Assembly (NCBI RefSeq): GCF_901521055.1
Contig: NZ_CABEGA010000037.1
Span: 1-40,016 of the forward strand
DNA: 40,016 nucleotides
Direction: 5' to 3'
Origin: Cellulomonas hominis
GTDB lineage: Bacteria; Actinomycetota; Actinomycetes; Actinomycetales; Cellulomonadaceae
Each line of letters begins with the position of its first letter. Position 1 is the first letter of the stretch. The notes below the pieces were generated by a model, which was not told the origin of the DNA, made no database searches, and saw nothing but the letters and a program-made list of their open reading frames with translations. Positions 7,685 to 15,335 of this stretch are shown here, in pieces. The translations under genes were made by a program, and so were the position numbers.

Positions 7685-7882
7685 ATGAGCACCGACGACA
7701 CCACCAGCAAGGGATACGACCCCGCCGAGGACCCGGACTCCGACCCCGCGATGCTCAACCCGCGCACGGGTGAGCAGGCCGACGGCGGCGACGCCGACAC
7801 GGACGCGGACACCGACGCCGAGGCGGCCAACCTGAACCCTCGTGCCGAGGGCGCGGACGGCGGCGGCGCCGACACCCCGTGA
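7685..7882 (+). CDS. Small acidic hypothetical protein
   Basis: The 65-residue protein is rich in Asp, Ala and Gly and strongly acidic, with no membrane segment and no cysteine; it is probably disordered. It contains an imperfect internal repeat in which L-N-P-R is followed by a Gly/Asp-rich stretch (around residues 22-35 and again 48-64). I do not recognise a function. The ATG at 7685 is preferred to one further upstream because the longer N-terminus would be Arg-rich and unlike the rest, and because CACCGT lies 6 bases before the ATG as a possible -10. The last codons overlap the next start as GTGA (7879-7882), which couples it to the following gene and supports it being real. Confidence 0.6.
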   Translation: MSTDDTTSKGYDPAEDPDSDPAMLNPRTGEQADGGDADTDADTDAEAANLNPRAEGADGGGADTP

Positions 7883-8409
7883 GGCAGCTCGACCGCGCGC
7901 TGCTCCAGACGTACCTCGGCGACCACCTCGCCGGGGCCACGGGCGGCAGCGCGCGGTTCGGGCGCATGGCCGAGGCGTACGCCGACACGCCGCTGGGCCC
8001 CGCGCTGCGCCGGATCGCCGACGAGGTGACCGACGAGCGCGAGTGGCTCCGCGAGACGGCGTACCGGCTCGACGTGAACCCCAGCGTGCTCAAGCGCGTG
8101 GGCATCGCGGTCACGGAGCGGGTCGGGCGGCTGAAGCCGAACGGGCGGCTGTCGAGCCCGTCGCCGCTGTCGGCCGTCATCGAGCTCGACGTCATGCGCG
8201 GCGCGGTCACCGCCAAGCGCGGCCTGTGGGAGACGCTCGACGTCTGGGCCGACGAGCTCGGCCTGGACCGCGAGCGGGTCCGCCGGCTGCTGGACCAGGC
8301 CGACGGCCAGATCGCGACGCTGACCCGGCTCGGCACGGTCGCGCGCGAGCAGGCGTTCGCGCGGGACGCGGAGCCCGGGCAGCCGGGGACCGAGCGGGAC
8401 CGGCCGTGA
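7879..8409 (+). CDS. Conserved helical hypothetical protein
   Basis: The 176-residue protein is almost all predicted helix, with regularly spaced Leu, Ala and charged residues and an E-R-E-W-L-R-E-T-A-Y-R-L segment that would suit a helical bundle. It has no signal peptide, membrane segment, cysteine or recognisable catalytic motif. It resembles in general character the small ferritin-like/DUF892-type bundles of actinobacteria, but I cannot see metal ligands that would prove this. The GTG start overlaps the preceding stop, and its own TGA overlaps the next gene's GTG at 8406-8409, so it is the middle gene of a tightly coupled three-gene unit. Confidence 0.65.
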   Translation: MRQLDRALLQTYLGDHLAGATGGSARFGRMAEAYADTPLGPALRRIADEVTDEREWLRETAYRLDVNPSVLKRVGIAVTERVGRLKPNGRLSSPSPLSAVIELDVMRGAVTAKRGLWETLDVWADELGLDRERVRRLLDQADGQIATLTRLGTVAREQAFARDAEPGQPGTERDRP

Positions 8410-9437
8410 GGGTCGTCGTCATCGGTGCCAGCGGCAACGTCGGCACCGCCCTGCTGCGCCGGCTGCGCGGCGACGACATCGTCACCTCCGTCGTCGGCGT
8501 CGTCCGCCGGGCTCCGCAGGGCCCGCCGCCCGCCCCCTACGACACGGTCGACTGGCACGCGGTCGACATCGGCGCGCGCGGCCCGGACGAGCCGGTCGTC
8601 GAGCGCCTGACCCGGGTGGTCGGCGGCGCGGACGCCGTCGTCAACCTCGCCTGGCTGATCCAGCCGAGCCACGACCGCGACCAGCTGCGCCGCGTGAACG
8701 TCGACGGGATGCGGCGCGTCCTGGCCGCCGTCGTCCGGGCGCGCGTGCCGCATCTCGTGGTCGCGTCGTCCATCGGCGCCTACTCGCCGTCGTACTCCGA
8801 CGAGCCCCGCGACGAGGACTGGGACACCGGCGGCGTCCGCACGTCCGACTACAGCGTCGACAAGGTCGCCGTCGAGCGCCTGCTGGACGAGGCCGAGCTG
8901 CGGTACCCCACGCTGACGATCGCCCGGCTGCGGCCCGCGCTGGTGTTCCAGCACGCCGCGGGGCACGAGATCAAGCGGTACTTCCTCGGGCCGTTCGTGC
9001 CGGCGGGGCTGCTCGACGGGAACCTGCCGGTGCTGCCGTGGCCCGCCGGGGTGCGCGTGCAGGCGGTGCACGCCGACGACCTGGCCGAGGCCTTCCGGCA
9101 GACGATCGTGCGGCAGGCGCCCGGGGCGTACAACATCGCCGGGCCGGGCGTCATCCGGGCCGGCGACGTCGCCGCGTCGCTGTCCGAGGGGAAGTGGCGC
9201 GAGGTGCCGCACGGACCGGTCCGCGCCGGGCTGGCCGCCGCCTGGCACGCGCGCCTGGCCCCGATCGGCCCCGGGTGGTTCGACCTCGCCGCGTCCGTGC
9301 CCGTCATGGACACCGGCCGGGCGGAGCGCGAGATCGGCTTCCGGCCGCGGTACACGGGCGTCGAGGCGATGCGGCAGCTCCTCACGGGCATCGTGCGCGG
9401 CGCCGGCACGGCGAGCCCGCCCATGCGCCCGCGCTGA
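8406..9437 (+). CDS. NAD-dependent epimerase/dehydratase family protein
   Basis: This 343-residue extended short-chain dehydrogenase has the Rossmann motif G-A-S-G-N-V-G at residues 7-13 and the active-site pair Y149-x-x-x-K153 (Y-S-V-D-K) with upstream S121/S122. It should act on a nucleotide sugar or related alcohol with NAD(P), in the cytosol; the substrate cannot be told. The GTG at 8406 is chosen because it places V-R-V-V-V-I-G-A-S-G at the N-terminus as in the family and forms a GTGA overlap with the preceding gene. The longer reading frame back to 7842 is the shadow of the neighbour. Being third in a coupled operon with two unknown proteins may mean all three act together. Confidence 0.85.
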   Translation: MRVVVIGASGNVGTALLRRLRGDDIVTSVVGVVRRAPQGPPPAPYDTVDWHAVDIGARGPDEPVVERLTRVVGGADAVVNLAWLIQPSHDRDQLRRVNVDGMRRVLAAVVRARVPHLVVASSIGAYSPSYSDEPRDEDWDTGGVRTSDYSVDKVAVERLLDEAELRYPTLTIARLRPALVFQHAAGHEIKRYFLGPFVPAGLLDGNLPVLPWPAGVRVQAVHADDLAEAFRQTIVRQAPGAYNIAGPGVIRAGDVAASLSEGKWREVPHGPVRAGLAAAWHARLAPIGPGWFDLAASVPVMDTGRAEREIGFRPRYTGVEAMRQLLTGIVRGAGTASPPMRPR

Positions 9438-9454
9438 TCGGGGATGCTGGGGGC

Positions 9455-9961
9455 ATGTCCGACGACCGCCTCGTCCTCGGCGACCCCGCCGCCCCCGTCA
9501 CGATCACCGAGTACGGGGACCTCGAGTGCCCGTACTGCCGCTCCGCGGAGCCGGTCCTGCGCACCCTCGTCGAGGAGTCGGGCGGCGGCGTGCGCCTGGT
9601 GTGGCGGCACTTCCCGCTGTTCCAGGTGCACCCGCACGCGCTGATCGCGGCGCTCGCGGCGGAGGCCGCCGCGGAGCAGGGCCTGTTCTGGGAGATGCAG
9701 CGCGCGCTGTTCGCCCAGCAGGACCACCTGACCGAGCCGGACTTGCGCGCGGCCGCCGCGCGCCTGGGCGTCGACCCCGAGGCGGCGGCCGGGCCGGGTG
9801 CGCAGCGGTTCGCGGACCGGGTCGAGGCGGACTACGTCGGCGGCCTCGGGCTCGGCATCCGGGGCACGCCCACGCTGCTCGTGCAGGGCGAGCGGTACCG
9901 CGGGCCGGTCGAGCTGCCCGCGCTCCGCGAGGCCGTGGCCCTGGCAGCAGCCGCGCGCTGA
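9455..9961 (+). CDS. Cytoplasmic DsbA-family thioredoxin-like protein
   Basis: The 168-residue protein has a thioredoxin-fold active site E-C-P-Y-C (C25 and C28), the downstream helix pattern F-W-E-M-Q-R-A-L-F, and the cis-proline loop R-G-T-P-T-L-L-V. There is no signal peptide or lipobox, so it should work in the cytosol. Its opening L-G-D-P-A-A-P-V-T-I-T-E-Y-G-D and the W-R-H-F-P-L block closely resemble the thioredoxin domain that many actinobacteria carry fused to the C-terminus of NhaA. Here it is a separate gene lying tail to tail with nhaA, 8 bases apart. That pairing suggests a functional link with the antiporter; the redox partner is unknown. Confidence 0.85.
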   Translation: MSDDRLVLGDPAAPVTITEYGDLECPYCRSAEPVLRTLVEESGGGVRLVWRHFPLFQVHPHALIAALAAEAAAEQGLFWEMQRALFAQQDHLTEPDLRAAAARLGVDPEAAAGPGAQRFADRVEADYVGGLGLGIRGTPTLLVQGERYRGPVELPALREAVALAAAAR

Positions 9962-9969
9962 CGGGCCGG

Positions 9970-11355
9970 TCAGGACCCCGCGACCCACGGCCTCGGCGGC
10001 AGCCCCGGCGGCGGGTCGTCGTCGGGGGAGCACAGCGGCAGCTTGTCGCCGAGGATCCGCAGCAGGACGGTGCCGAGCACGGCGGCGACGAGGGACCCGG
10101 CCAGGATGCCGATCTTCGCCTGCTCGCGCAGCGCGCCCTCGAAGGCCAGCTCCGCGATGAACAGCGAGATGGTGAACCCGATGCCCGCGAGCACGGCCCC
10201 GCCGACCAGGTGCCCCCACCGCACGCGCCCGGGCAGCCGGCCGAGCCCCGTCCGGATCGCGAGGGTCGCGGCGCCGGTGATCCCGATGGTGTTGCCGAGC
10301 ACGAGCGCGACCGCCACGCCGATCGTCACGGGGGACGTCGCCGCCGCTCGCAGGGCCTCGGAGTCCAGCCGCACGCCCGCGTTCGCCAGCCCGAACACCG
10401 GCACCACGACGAACGCGGACCACGGGTGCAGGACGCGCTGCAGGCGCTCGCTGGTCGGCACGGCCGCGCGGGCCGCCAGCTCGGTGAGGTGCTCGCGGTC
10501 GGCGGTCGTGTCGGCGACCAGGCCGCTGGCCCACTCCGGCACCCGCTCGACGTGGTCGCGGGACATCGCCCGGGACGGCAGCAGGAGCCCGACGAGCACG
10601 CCCGCGAGCGTCGCATGCACCCCCGAGGCGTTCACCGCGAACCACAGCGCGATGCCGACCAGCGCGTACGGGGTCAGCCGCCACACCCCGAGCCAGCGCA
10701 GGGCCAGCATCGCGACGACCAGCGCCCCCGCCACGCCCAGCGCCACCGGGTCGACGCCGTCGTTGTAGAAGACGGCCATCACCGTGATCGCGCCGATGTC
10801 GTCGACGATCGCCAGCGTCAGCAGGAACAGCCGCAGCCGGTCGGGGCACGCGGGGCCGAACAGCGCGAGGATGCCGACCAGGAACGCCGTGTCGGTCGAC
10901 ATGACGACGCCCCAGCCGTGCGCGGCCTCGGTGCCGGCGTTGAAGGCCAGGTAGATCACCGCCGGGACGGCCAGGCCGCCCAGCGCACCCAGGGCCGGGA
11001 CGGCGATCGTCCGCCGGTCACGGAGCTCGCCGCTGGTGACCTCGCGGTTGATCTCCAGGCCCACGACGCAGAAGAACACCGCCATGGCCGCGTCGTTCAC
11101 CCAGTGGTGCAGGTCCAGGTCCAGCCCGAAGGAGCCCAGGTGGAACCCCGCGGACGTCGACCACAGCGCGTCGTACGAGCCCGACCAGGGGGAGTTCGCC
11201 CACACCAGCGCGAGCACCGTGGCGGCGAGCAGGAACACGGCGCTGCCGGCCTCGGTCGCCAGGAAGTCCCGGACGGACGGGCTGACGGACGGGAACCGCA
11301 CCCGCAGGGGCGGTCCCGGCAGGGCACGGGTCGGATCGGCGGCGTCCGTGGCCAC
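9970..11355 (-). CDS. nhaA: Na+/H+ antiporter NhaA
   Basis: This 461-residue inner-membrane protein exchanges Na+ or Li+ for protons in pH and salt homeostasis. It has about 11-12 hydrophobic segments, the ion-site block L-T-L-A-I-V-D-D-I-G-A-I with adjacent aspartates (counterpart of D163/D164 in E. coli), and the M-S-T-D-T-A-F motif. The C-terminal hydrophobic block includes G-I-G-F-T-I-S-L-F-I. The GTG at 11355 is preferred over the longer frame because GAGGGAG lies just upstream. CATACT at 11428-11433 on this strand could be a -10 element, giving a leader of about 65 bases. The C-terminus ends after a Pro-rich stretch with no fused thioredoxin domain, which is instead encoded by the neighbouring convergent gene. 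Confidence 0.93.
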   Translation of the reverse strand: MATDAADPTRALPGPPLRVRFPSVSPSVRDFLATEAGSAVFLLAATVLALVWANSPWSGSYDALWSTSAGFHLGSFGLDLDLHHWVNDAAMAVFFCVVGLEINREVTSGELRDRRTIAVPALGALGGLAVPAVIYLAFNAGTEAAHGWGVVMSTDTAFLVGILALFGPACPDRLRLFLLTLAIVDDIGAITVMAVFYNDGVDPVALGVAGALVVAMLALRWLGVWRLTPYALVGIALWFAVNASGVHATLAGVLVGLLLPSRAMSRDHVERVPEWASGLVADTTADREHLTELAARAAVPTSERLQRVLHPWSAFVVVPVFGLANAGVRLDSEALRAAATSPVTIGVAVALVLGNTIGITGAATLAIRTGLGRLPGRVRWGHLVGGAVLAGIGFTISLFIAELAFEGALREQAKIGILAGSLVAAVLGTVLLRILGDKLPLCSPDDDPPPGLPPRPWVAGS

Positions 11356-11478
11356 GGGCGGCTCCCTCGTTGACGATCGGTGGGTGGGGCGGCGTGGCCC
11401 CGTCGCCCGAACGTCCCCCGTGGCGCCAGTATGCCGAGTGGCGTCGGGGGAGCGCGGCCCCGGCCGGCACCGATGCGC

Positions 11479-11484
11479 GACGAT
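11479..11484 (+). promoter_or_regulatory. Possible -10 of leaderless SDR gene
   Basis: GACGAT ends 6 bases before the ATG at 11491, matching the NANNNT-N6-start spacing seen at several genes here. The first base is not the preferred T, and no -35 is clear. Confidence 0.35.
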
Positions 11485-11490
11485 GGGGCC

Positions 11491-12345
11491 ATGACGACGC
11501 CGAGCAGCCCGCACGCCCCCTCGACCCCCGGCCCCCGCACCGCTCTCGTCACCGGGGCCGGGCGCGGCATCGGGCACGGGATCGCGCTCGGGCTCGTGCG
11601 CGCCGGCTGGGACGTCGCGCTGGTCGGCCGCACCCGCGAGCACCTGGACGCCGTCGCCGCCGAGGCCCGCGCCGCCCGGCCGGACGCGCTGGTGGTCGTC
11701 GAGCCGGCGGACGTCGTGGACCGGGCCGCCGTGGAGGCCGTCGTGGGCCGGGCCGAGGCCGCGTTCGCCGACCGCGGCGGGCTCGGGCTGCTCGTGAACA
11801 ACGCCGGGGTCATCGAGCGCCGCGAGGTGGACCTGGCGCAGGACGACCCGGAGGACGTGTGGCGGGTCATCGAGGTCAACGTGCGCGGTCCGCTGCTGGT
11901 CACCCACGCGGTGCTCCCGGGCATGCTGGCGCGGGGCACGGGCCACGTCGTCAACATCAACTCGGGCTCCGGGCACCGGCCGTCGGGCGTCTACACCGGG
12001 TACGGCATCAGCAAGGGTGCGCTCGCCCGGCTGACGACCATGCTCGACCGGCAGTACGCGGACCGCGGCGTGCGGGTGCTGGACGTCGCGCCCGGGGTGG
12101 TCGTCACCGACATGACCCAGGGGATGCCGCTGCACGACGACCGCAGCGAGTGGACCCCGGTGGAGGCGACGGTCGAGCTGGTGGACGCGTTCGGCTCCGG
12201 GCGGCTCGACGCGCTGTCCGGGCGGTTCGTGCGGGCCGGGACGGACACGGAGGAGTCGCTCGCGGCGGTGACGGACCGGATCCTGGCCACCGACGCGCGC
12301 ACCCTCCGCCTGGCTCCCTACGGCGAGGACGACCCGGTCGCCTGA
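11491..12345 (+). CDS. SDR family NAD(P)-dependent oxidoreductase
   Basis: This 284-residue classical short-chain dehydrogenase has the cofactor motif T-G-A-G-R-G-I-G (21-28), N-N-A-G at 103-106, and the catalytic Y171-x-x-x-K175 with a serine near 158-160. The C-terminal part has D-V-A-P-G-V-V-V-T-D-M as in the family. It should reduce or oxidise a small carbonyl or alcohol in the cytosol; substrate unknown. The ATG at 11491 fits the family start, after a short Pro/Ser-rich leader of about 14 residues. It is divergent from nhaA with a 135-base shared upstream region, and convergent with the HIT gene. No operon partner is apparent. Confidence 0.88.
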   Translation: MTTPSSPHAPSTPGPRTALVTGAGRGIGHGIALGLVRAGWDVALVGRTREHLDAVAAEARAARPDALVVVEPADVVDRAAVEAVVGRAEAAFADRGGLGLLVNNAGVIERREVDLAQDDPEDVWRVIEVNVRGPLLVTHAVLPGMLARGTGHVVNINSGSGHRPSGVYTGYGISKGALARLTTMLDRQYADRGVRVLDVAPGVVVTDMTQGMPLHDDRSEWTPVEATVELVDAFGSGRLDALSGRFVRAGTDTEESLAAVTDRILATDARTLRLAPYGEDDPVA

Positions 12346-12355
12346 CCCGGGTCCA

Positions 12356-12373
12356 CCCGGCCCCGGTGCCGGG
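12356..12373. terminator. Short hairpin between convergent SDR and HIT genes
   Basis: CCCGGC (12356-12361) pairs with GCCGGG (12368-12373) around a 6-base loop in the 30-base gap between the two convergent stops. No U-tract is present; a shared terminator is plausible but weakly supported. Confidence 0.35.
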
Positions 12374-12375
12374 CG

Positions 12376-12822
12376 TCAGAGCGCCGGGGACGCCAGGGTG
12401 CGCGGGACGTGGGCGCCGTGGCCGGCCGTGCGCAGGGCGTCCCGCAGGCGCTCCGCGGCCGCGTCCAGCTCCTCCGCCGGCACGTCGTGGCGGGCGTTCG
12501 CGAAGCTGAGCTCGCCCTCGCCCCAGGCCGGCAGGACGTGCAGGTGCAGGTGCGGGACCTCGAACCCGGCGACGACCAGCGCCGCGCGCGGGGCGTCCCA
12601 CGCGACCTCCTGCGCCCGGCCGATCGTCTTGGCGACGACCACGAGGTGCGCGAGCAGGTCGTCGTCCGCGTCGGTGAACCGGGGCACCTCGGCGCGGGGG
12701 ACGACCAGGACGTGGCCGTCGGTGATCGGCGCGATGGTGCCGAACGCGACGGCGTGCTCGTCGGCCCAGACGAACCGCCCGGGGATCTCGCCGTCGATGA
12801 TGCGCGTGAACAGGGTCGCCAT
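12376..12822 (-). CDS. HIT family nucleotide-binding hydrolase
   Basis: This 148-residue protein has the histidine-triad motif P-H-L-H-L-H-V-L-P with H91, H93 and H95, and the N-terminal block F-T-R-I-I-D-G-E-I-P-G typical of Hint/HinT-like proteins. HIT proteins hydrolyse nucleoside phosphoramidates or dinucleotides through a nucleotidyl-histidine intermediate; here the nucleotide is unknown. It is cytosolic. The ATG at 12822 is fixed by the family N-terminus. A TACGGT hexamer 6 bases before the ATG indicates its own leaderless promoter, so despite lying 41 bases beyond the DUF1697 stop on the same strand it need not depend on the upstream genes. Confidence 0.9.
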   Translation of the reverse strand: MATLFTRIIDGEIPGRFVWADEHAVAFGTIAPITDGHVLVVPRAEVPRFTDADDDLLAHLVVVAKTIGRAQEVAWDAPRAALVVAGFEVPHLHLHVLPAWGEGELSFANARHDVPAEELDAAAERLRDALRTAGHGAHVPRTLASPAL

Positions 12823-12828
12823 GCGGCC

Positions 12829-12834
12829 ACCGTA
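12829..12834 (-). promoter_or_regulatory. Predicted -10 of leaderless HIT gene
   Basis: On the minus strand TACGGT ends 6 bases before the ATG, matching TANNNT at the spacing expected for a message that starts at the initiation codon. Confidence 0.5.
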
Positions 12835-12863
12835 CCCACGCGGGCACGCGCGTGGACGGGGGG

Positions 12864-13442
12864 TCAGCCCGCGAGCTTCGCCTGGAGCGCCAGGACCGTG
12901 CGCCAGTTCCGTCCCGTGCCGGTGCGGCCCGCGAGGCGGTCGAGGACGGCGGCCGTGACCTTCGACCGGCCGATGCCGTCCGGGTAGTGGACGTAGCCCT
13001 GCGACCCGCGCCACGTCCCGCGCTCGCGGCCGTACCGGGACAGGTCCACCTCGCCGTCGGGCACCGGCCCGTCGAAGAACAGCACGACGAGGTGCGAGGG
13101 GTCGTCGCGCGCGGCGTCGGGGTACGGGTTCGCCGCCACGACGTCGTCCAGCTGCGGCCGCGTCCGGACCGTGAGCGCGAGCGGCCGCCCGAGCTCCCGG
13201 GCCAGGTCCGCGGTCAGGCGCTCCGCGAGGCCGGCGACGGTCGCGGGGGAGCCGGGCGCCGGCGTCAGCAGCAGGTTGCCGGTCGCGAGGTGCGTGGCGA
13301 CGTCCCCGTGCCCGAGCCCGGACGCGGCGGCGCGCAGGTCCGCCATCGGCAGCGCGGACCCGCCGCCGACGTTGACCGCCCGGACGAGCACGAGCACGCG
13401 CTCGCCCGGCAGCACGGCCTCGGCCACGTCGCGTCCGGCCAT
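12864..13442 (-). CDS. DUF1697 domain-containing protein
   Basis: The 192-residue protein shows the DUF1697 pattern: an R-A-V-N-V-G-G-G segment near residue 22, P-M-A-D-L-R-A, then T-H-L-A-T-G-N-L-L-L, and a C-terminal block with Y-P-D-G-I-G-R-S-K-V-T. No function is established for this family, to my knowledge. There is no signal or membrane segment. The start lies 5 bases after the stop of the NYN gene on the same strand, so the two are surely co-transcribed and probably coupled. The HIT gene follows, which may or may not share the transcript. Confidence 0.8.
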   Translation of the reverse strand: MAGRDVAEAVLPGERVLVLVRAVNVGGGSALPMADLRAAASGLGHGDVATHLATGNLLLTPAPGSPATVAGLAERLTADLARELGRPLALTVRTRPQLDDVVAANPYPDAARDDPSHLVVLFFDGPVPDGEVDLSRYGRERGTWRGSQGYVHYPDGIGRSKVTAAVLDRLAGRTGTGRNWRTVLALQAKLAG

Positions 13443-13447
13443 CGGCG

Positions 13448-14011
13448 TCAGAGGTAGCGCAGCGGGTCGAACTCGTCGAGCGGGATGATCCGCAGCCGCG
13501 GCAGCGTGACGTTGAACGCCTTGACGTCGGACTCCAGGTCGAACGCCTCGAGCCCCCGCTCCGCGAGGTGCGACAGCGCGGTGCTGGTGAACTCCCGGAA
13601 CGCGAGCAGCCCGACACGGCGGTCGCCGCCGAGCAGCGCCTCGATCTCCGGGGCGAAGTCGCCGTCGTGCGACGCGAGCAGCACGTCGCCCGGCCGGTCG
13701 GCCAGCGCCGCCAGGGTGCGCTTGATGCCGATGTCGACGACCTTGCCCTCGCCGGCCAGCGGGATCGGCTGGTACCCGATCGCGAGCAGCGCCTGGACGA
13801 ACGACATCGGCAGCGTGCCGCTGGTGGCGTTGAGGAAGAACAGGCCCTTCGGCTGCTGCCCCCAGGTGCGGTGCGCGAACTCGAGCACGCGCTCCCACCG
13901 GGGTCGCTGCTCCGGCGTCGGGCGGCCGTTGAGGATGGACGAGCCGAGGGTCGCGTCGATGTTCTCGCCGTCGACCAGCACGTACGTCGACCGGACCCCG
14001 TCGTTCTGCAT
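13448..14011 (-). CDS. NYN domain putative ribonuclease
   Basis: The 187-residue protein is a single PIN-like NYN domain. Candidate metal-binding acidic residues are D14 in L-V-D-G-E-N, D93 in K-V-V-D-I-G-I-K, and D116/D118 in S-H-D-G-D-F, arranged as in the LabA/NYN branch. By family these are magnesium-dependent RNA nucleases. The protein is cytosolic, with no extra domain. It heads a minus-strand unit with DUF1697 (5-base gap). TACGCT lies 7 bases before the ATG, so it probably has a leaderless message. The RNA target and whether the DUF1697 product is a partner are unknown. The divergent MarR gene begins 112 bases away. Confidence 0.85.
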   Translation of the reverse strand: MQNDGVRSTYVLVDGENIDATLGSSILNGRPTPEQRPRWERVLEFAHRTWGQQPKGLFFLNATSGTLPMSFVQALLAIGYQPIPLAGEGKVVDIGIKRTLAALADRPGDVLLASHDGDFAPEIEALLGGDRRVGLLAFREFTSTALSHLAERGLEAFDLESDVKAFNVTLPRLRIIPLDEFDPLRYL

Positions 14012-14018
14012 GCGGGTC

Positions 14019-14024
14019 AGCGTA
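14019..14024 (-). promoter_or_regulatory. Predicted -10 of leaderless NYN gene
   Basis: On the minus strand TACGCT (TANNNT) ends 7 bases before the ATG at 14011, with no ribosome-binding site between them. Confidence 0.5.
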
Positions 14025-14123
14025 CGCCGAGGGCCCCGGGCGCCGGGGGACCCGCGGAACACCCGCGGCTCCGGCAGGGTTGGGTGCGGGTGGATGCAGA
14101 CGCATGAACAGGACGGGACGACG

Positions 14124-14645
14124 ATGACGACGCAGGAGCAGCCCGAGGCCCGGGCCGCGGCGCAGGACGGCGCGCGCGCGGACGCACGGGCGGCCGCTGT
14201 CGCCTGGGAGGAGCTGTTCCGCGCGCAGGTCGCGATCATGCGGCGGCTGCAGCGCGACCCGATCTGGGACCGCGTGAGCCTGCGCGAGTACGACGTCCTG
14301 TTCACGCTGTCCGGCGCCCCGGGCGGCCTGCGCCTGCGGGACCTGGCGGAGTCGAGCCTGCTCAGCCAGCCGAGCCTCAGCCGGATGGTCGAGCGGCTGG
14401 AGGACGCGGGGTGGGTCCGCCGGGCGCCCGCCGCGGGCGACGGACGCGGCGTCGTCGTGGCCCTGACCCCGGCCGGCGCGGCGCTGCAGCGGGAGGTCGG
14501 CCGGCGGCACGTGCAGGCGATCGCGCACTACGTCGGCGGGGCGCTCGACGCCGAGCAGCTGGCCCGGCTGACCGACGTCGCGGGGGCGCTGCGCGCGGCC
14601 CAGGCGGGCATCCCGGACCTGGAGCGCGACCCCCTGGAGGCATGA
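14124..14645 (+). CDS. MarR family transcriptional regulator
   Basis: The 173-residue protein has the MarR winged helix: a dimer helix at about 26-45, then L-R-E-Y-D-V-L-F-T-L, the recognition region L-L-S-Q-P-S-L-S-R-M-V-E-R-L, and the wing with D-G-R-G-V-V-V-A-L-T-P-A-G. The ligand is unknown. Two ATG codons are possible; the one at 14124 is preferred because a GGACGGGACG stretch precedes it, while the ATG at 14094 would add 10 polar residues. It lies upstream of, and codirectional with, the HemG-like flavodoxin gene with a 183-base gap. The gap contains only a short palindrome, TGACGCGCGTCA at 14643-14654, overlapping the MarR stop. Confidence 0.87.
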   Translation: MTTQEQPEARAAAQDGARADARAAAVAWEELFRAQVAIMRRLQRDPIWDRVSLREYDVLFTLSGAPGGLRLRDLAESSLLSQPSLSRMVERLEDAGWVRRAPAAGDGRGVVVALTPAGAALQREVGRRHVQAIAHYVGGALDAEQLARLTDVAGALRAAQAGIPDLERDPLEA

Positions 14646-14828
14646 CGCGCGTCACACGCGAGGCCGGCGTCGCCGCTGGTCCGGGGCCGTCCGGGCCGCC
14701 CCGCGCGGAGCAGAGGGACCTCCGGCCCACGACTTCGGGGCCGCCGGCGCACACCATGGTGAAGGCGGTGCCGGCCCGGGCAGGGGGTCCGGGCGCCGCC
14801 GATCTTCCAGCCGCAGGAGGGCAGAGCG

Positions 14829-15335
14829 ATGCAGATCTTGGTGACGGTGGCGTCCCGCCACGGTGCCACGGCGGAGATCGGCTCCGCGATCGCCGCGGTG
14901 CTGCGCGCCGACGGGCACACCGTGGCGGAGGCCGCGCCGGACGAGGTGACGGACCTCGCCGGGTACGACGCCGTCGTGCTCGGCTCCGCGGTGTACACGG
15001 CGCACTGGCTCCCGGCGGCGCGCGAGTTCGCCGTCCGGTTCGCCGACGGGCTCCGCGAGCGGGACGTCTGGGTGTTCTCGTCCGGTCTCGCCACGCAGCC
15101 CGCCGCGTCGGCGAACAGCCCGCACGAGCTGCGGGCGCTCATGCAGGACGTCGGCGCGATCGGGCACCGGGCGTTCGCCGGGCGGCTGCTGCGCAGCGAG
15201 CTCGCGTTCGCGGAGCGGGCGCTCATCGCCGGCGCCCGCGCCAAGGAGGGCGACCACCGGGACTTCGCGGCCGTCGAGGCCTGGGGCCGGCAGATCGCCG
15301 AGCGGCTCCGGACGCCGGCCCGCGCCAGCGCCTGA
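14829..15335 (+). CDS. Flavodoxin domain protein, HemG-like
   Basis: The 168-residue protein has the flavodoxin phosphate loop near its N-terminus (A-S-R-H-G-A-T-A-E-I, residues 8-17) and the flavin-contact segment L-G-S-A-V-Y-T-A-H-W, and it resembles the menaquinone-dependent protoporphyrinogen oxidase (HemG) group. Since the heme route visible here is the coproporphyrin one, an oxidase role in heme synthesis is not needed, and a general FMN electron-transfer role is as likely. A GCAGGAGGGCAG ribosome site precedes the ATG. The last codons and stop lie inside the first copy of a 22-base tandem repeat, so the C-terminal R-A-S-A may be a recent product of that repeat. Confidence 0.78.
   Translation: MQILVTVASRHGATAEIGSAIAAVLRADGHTVAEAAPDEVTDLAGYDAVVLGSAVYTAHWLPAAREFAVRFADGLRERDVWVFSSGLATQPAASANSPHELRALMQDVGAIGHRAFAGRLLRSELAFAERALIAGARAKEGDHRDFAAVEAWGRQIAERLRTPARASA

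Noticed and set aside
7549..7926. N-terminal extension of mqo
   Set aside because: The added 126 residues are Ser/Arg/Pro-rich and precede the FAD motif that should be at the N-terminus; they also overlap the 7685 gene.
14643..14654. TGACGCGCGTCA palindrome at the MarR stop
   Set aside because: Twelve-base GC-rich palindromes are expected by chance at this composition, and it is not placed at a clear promoter.
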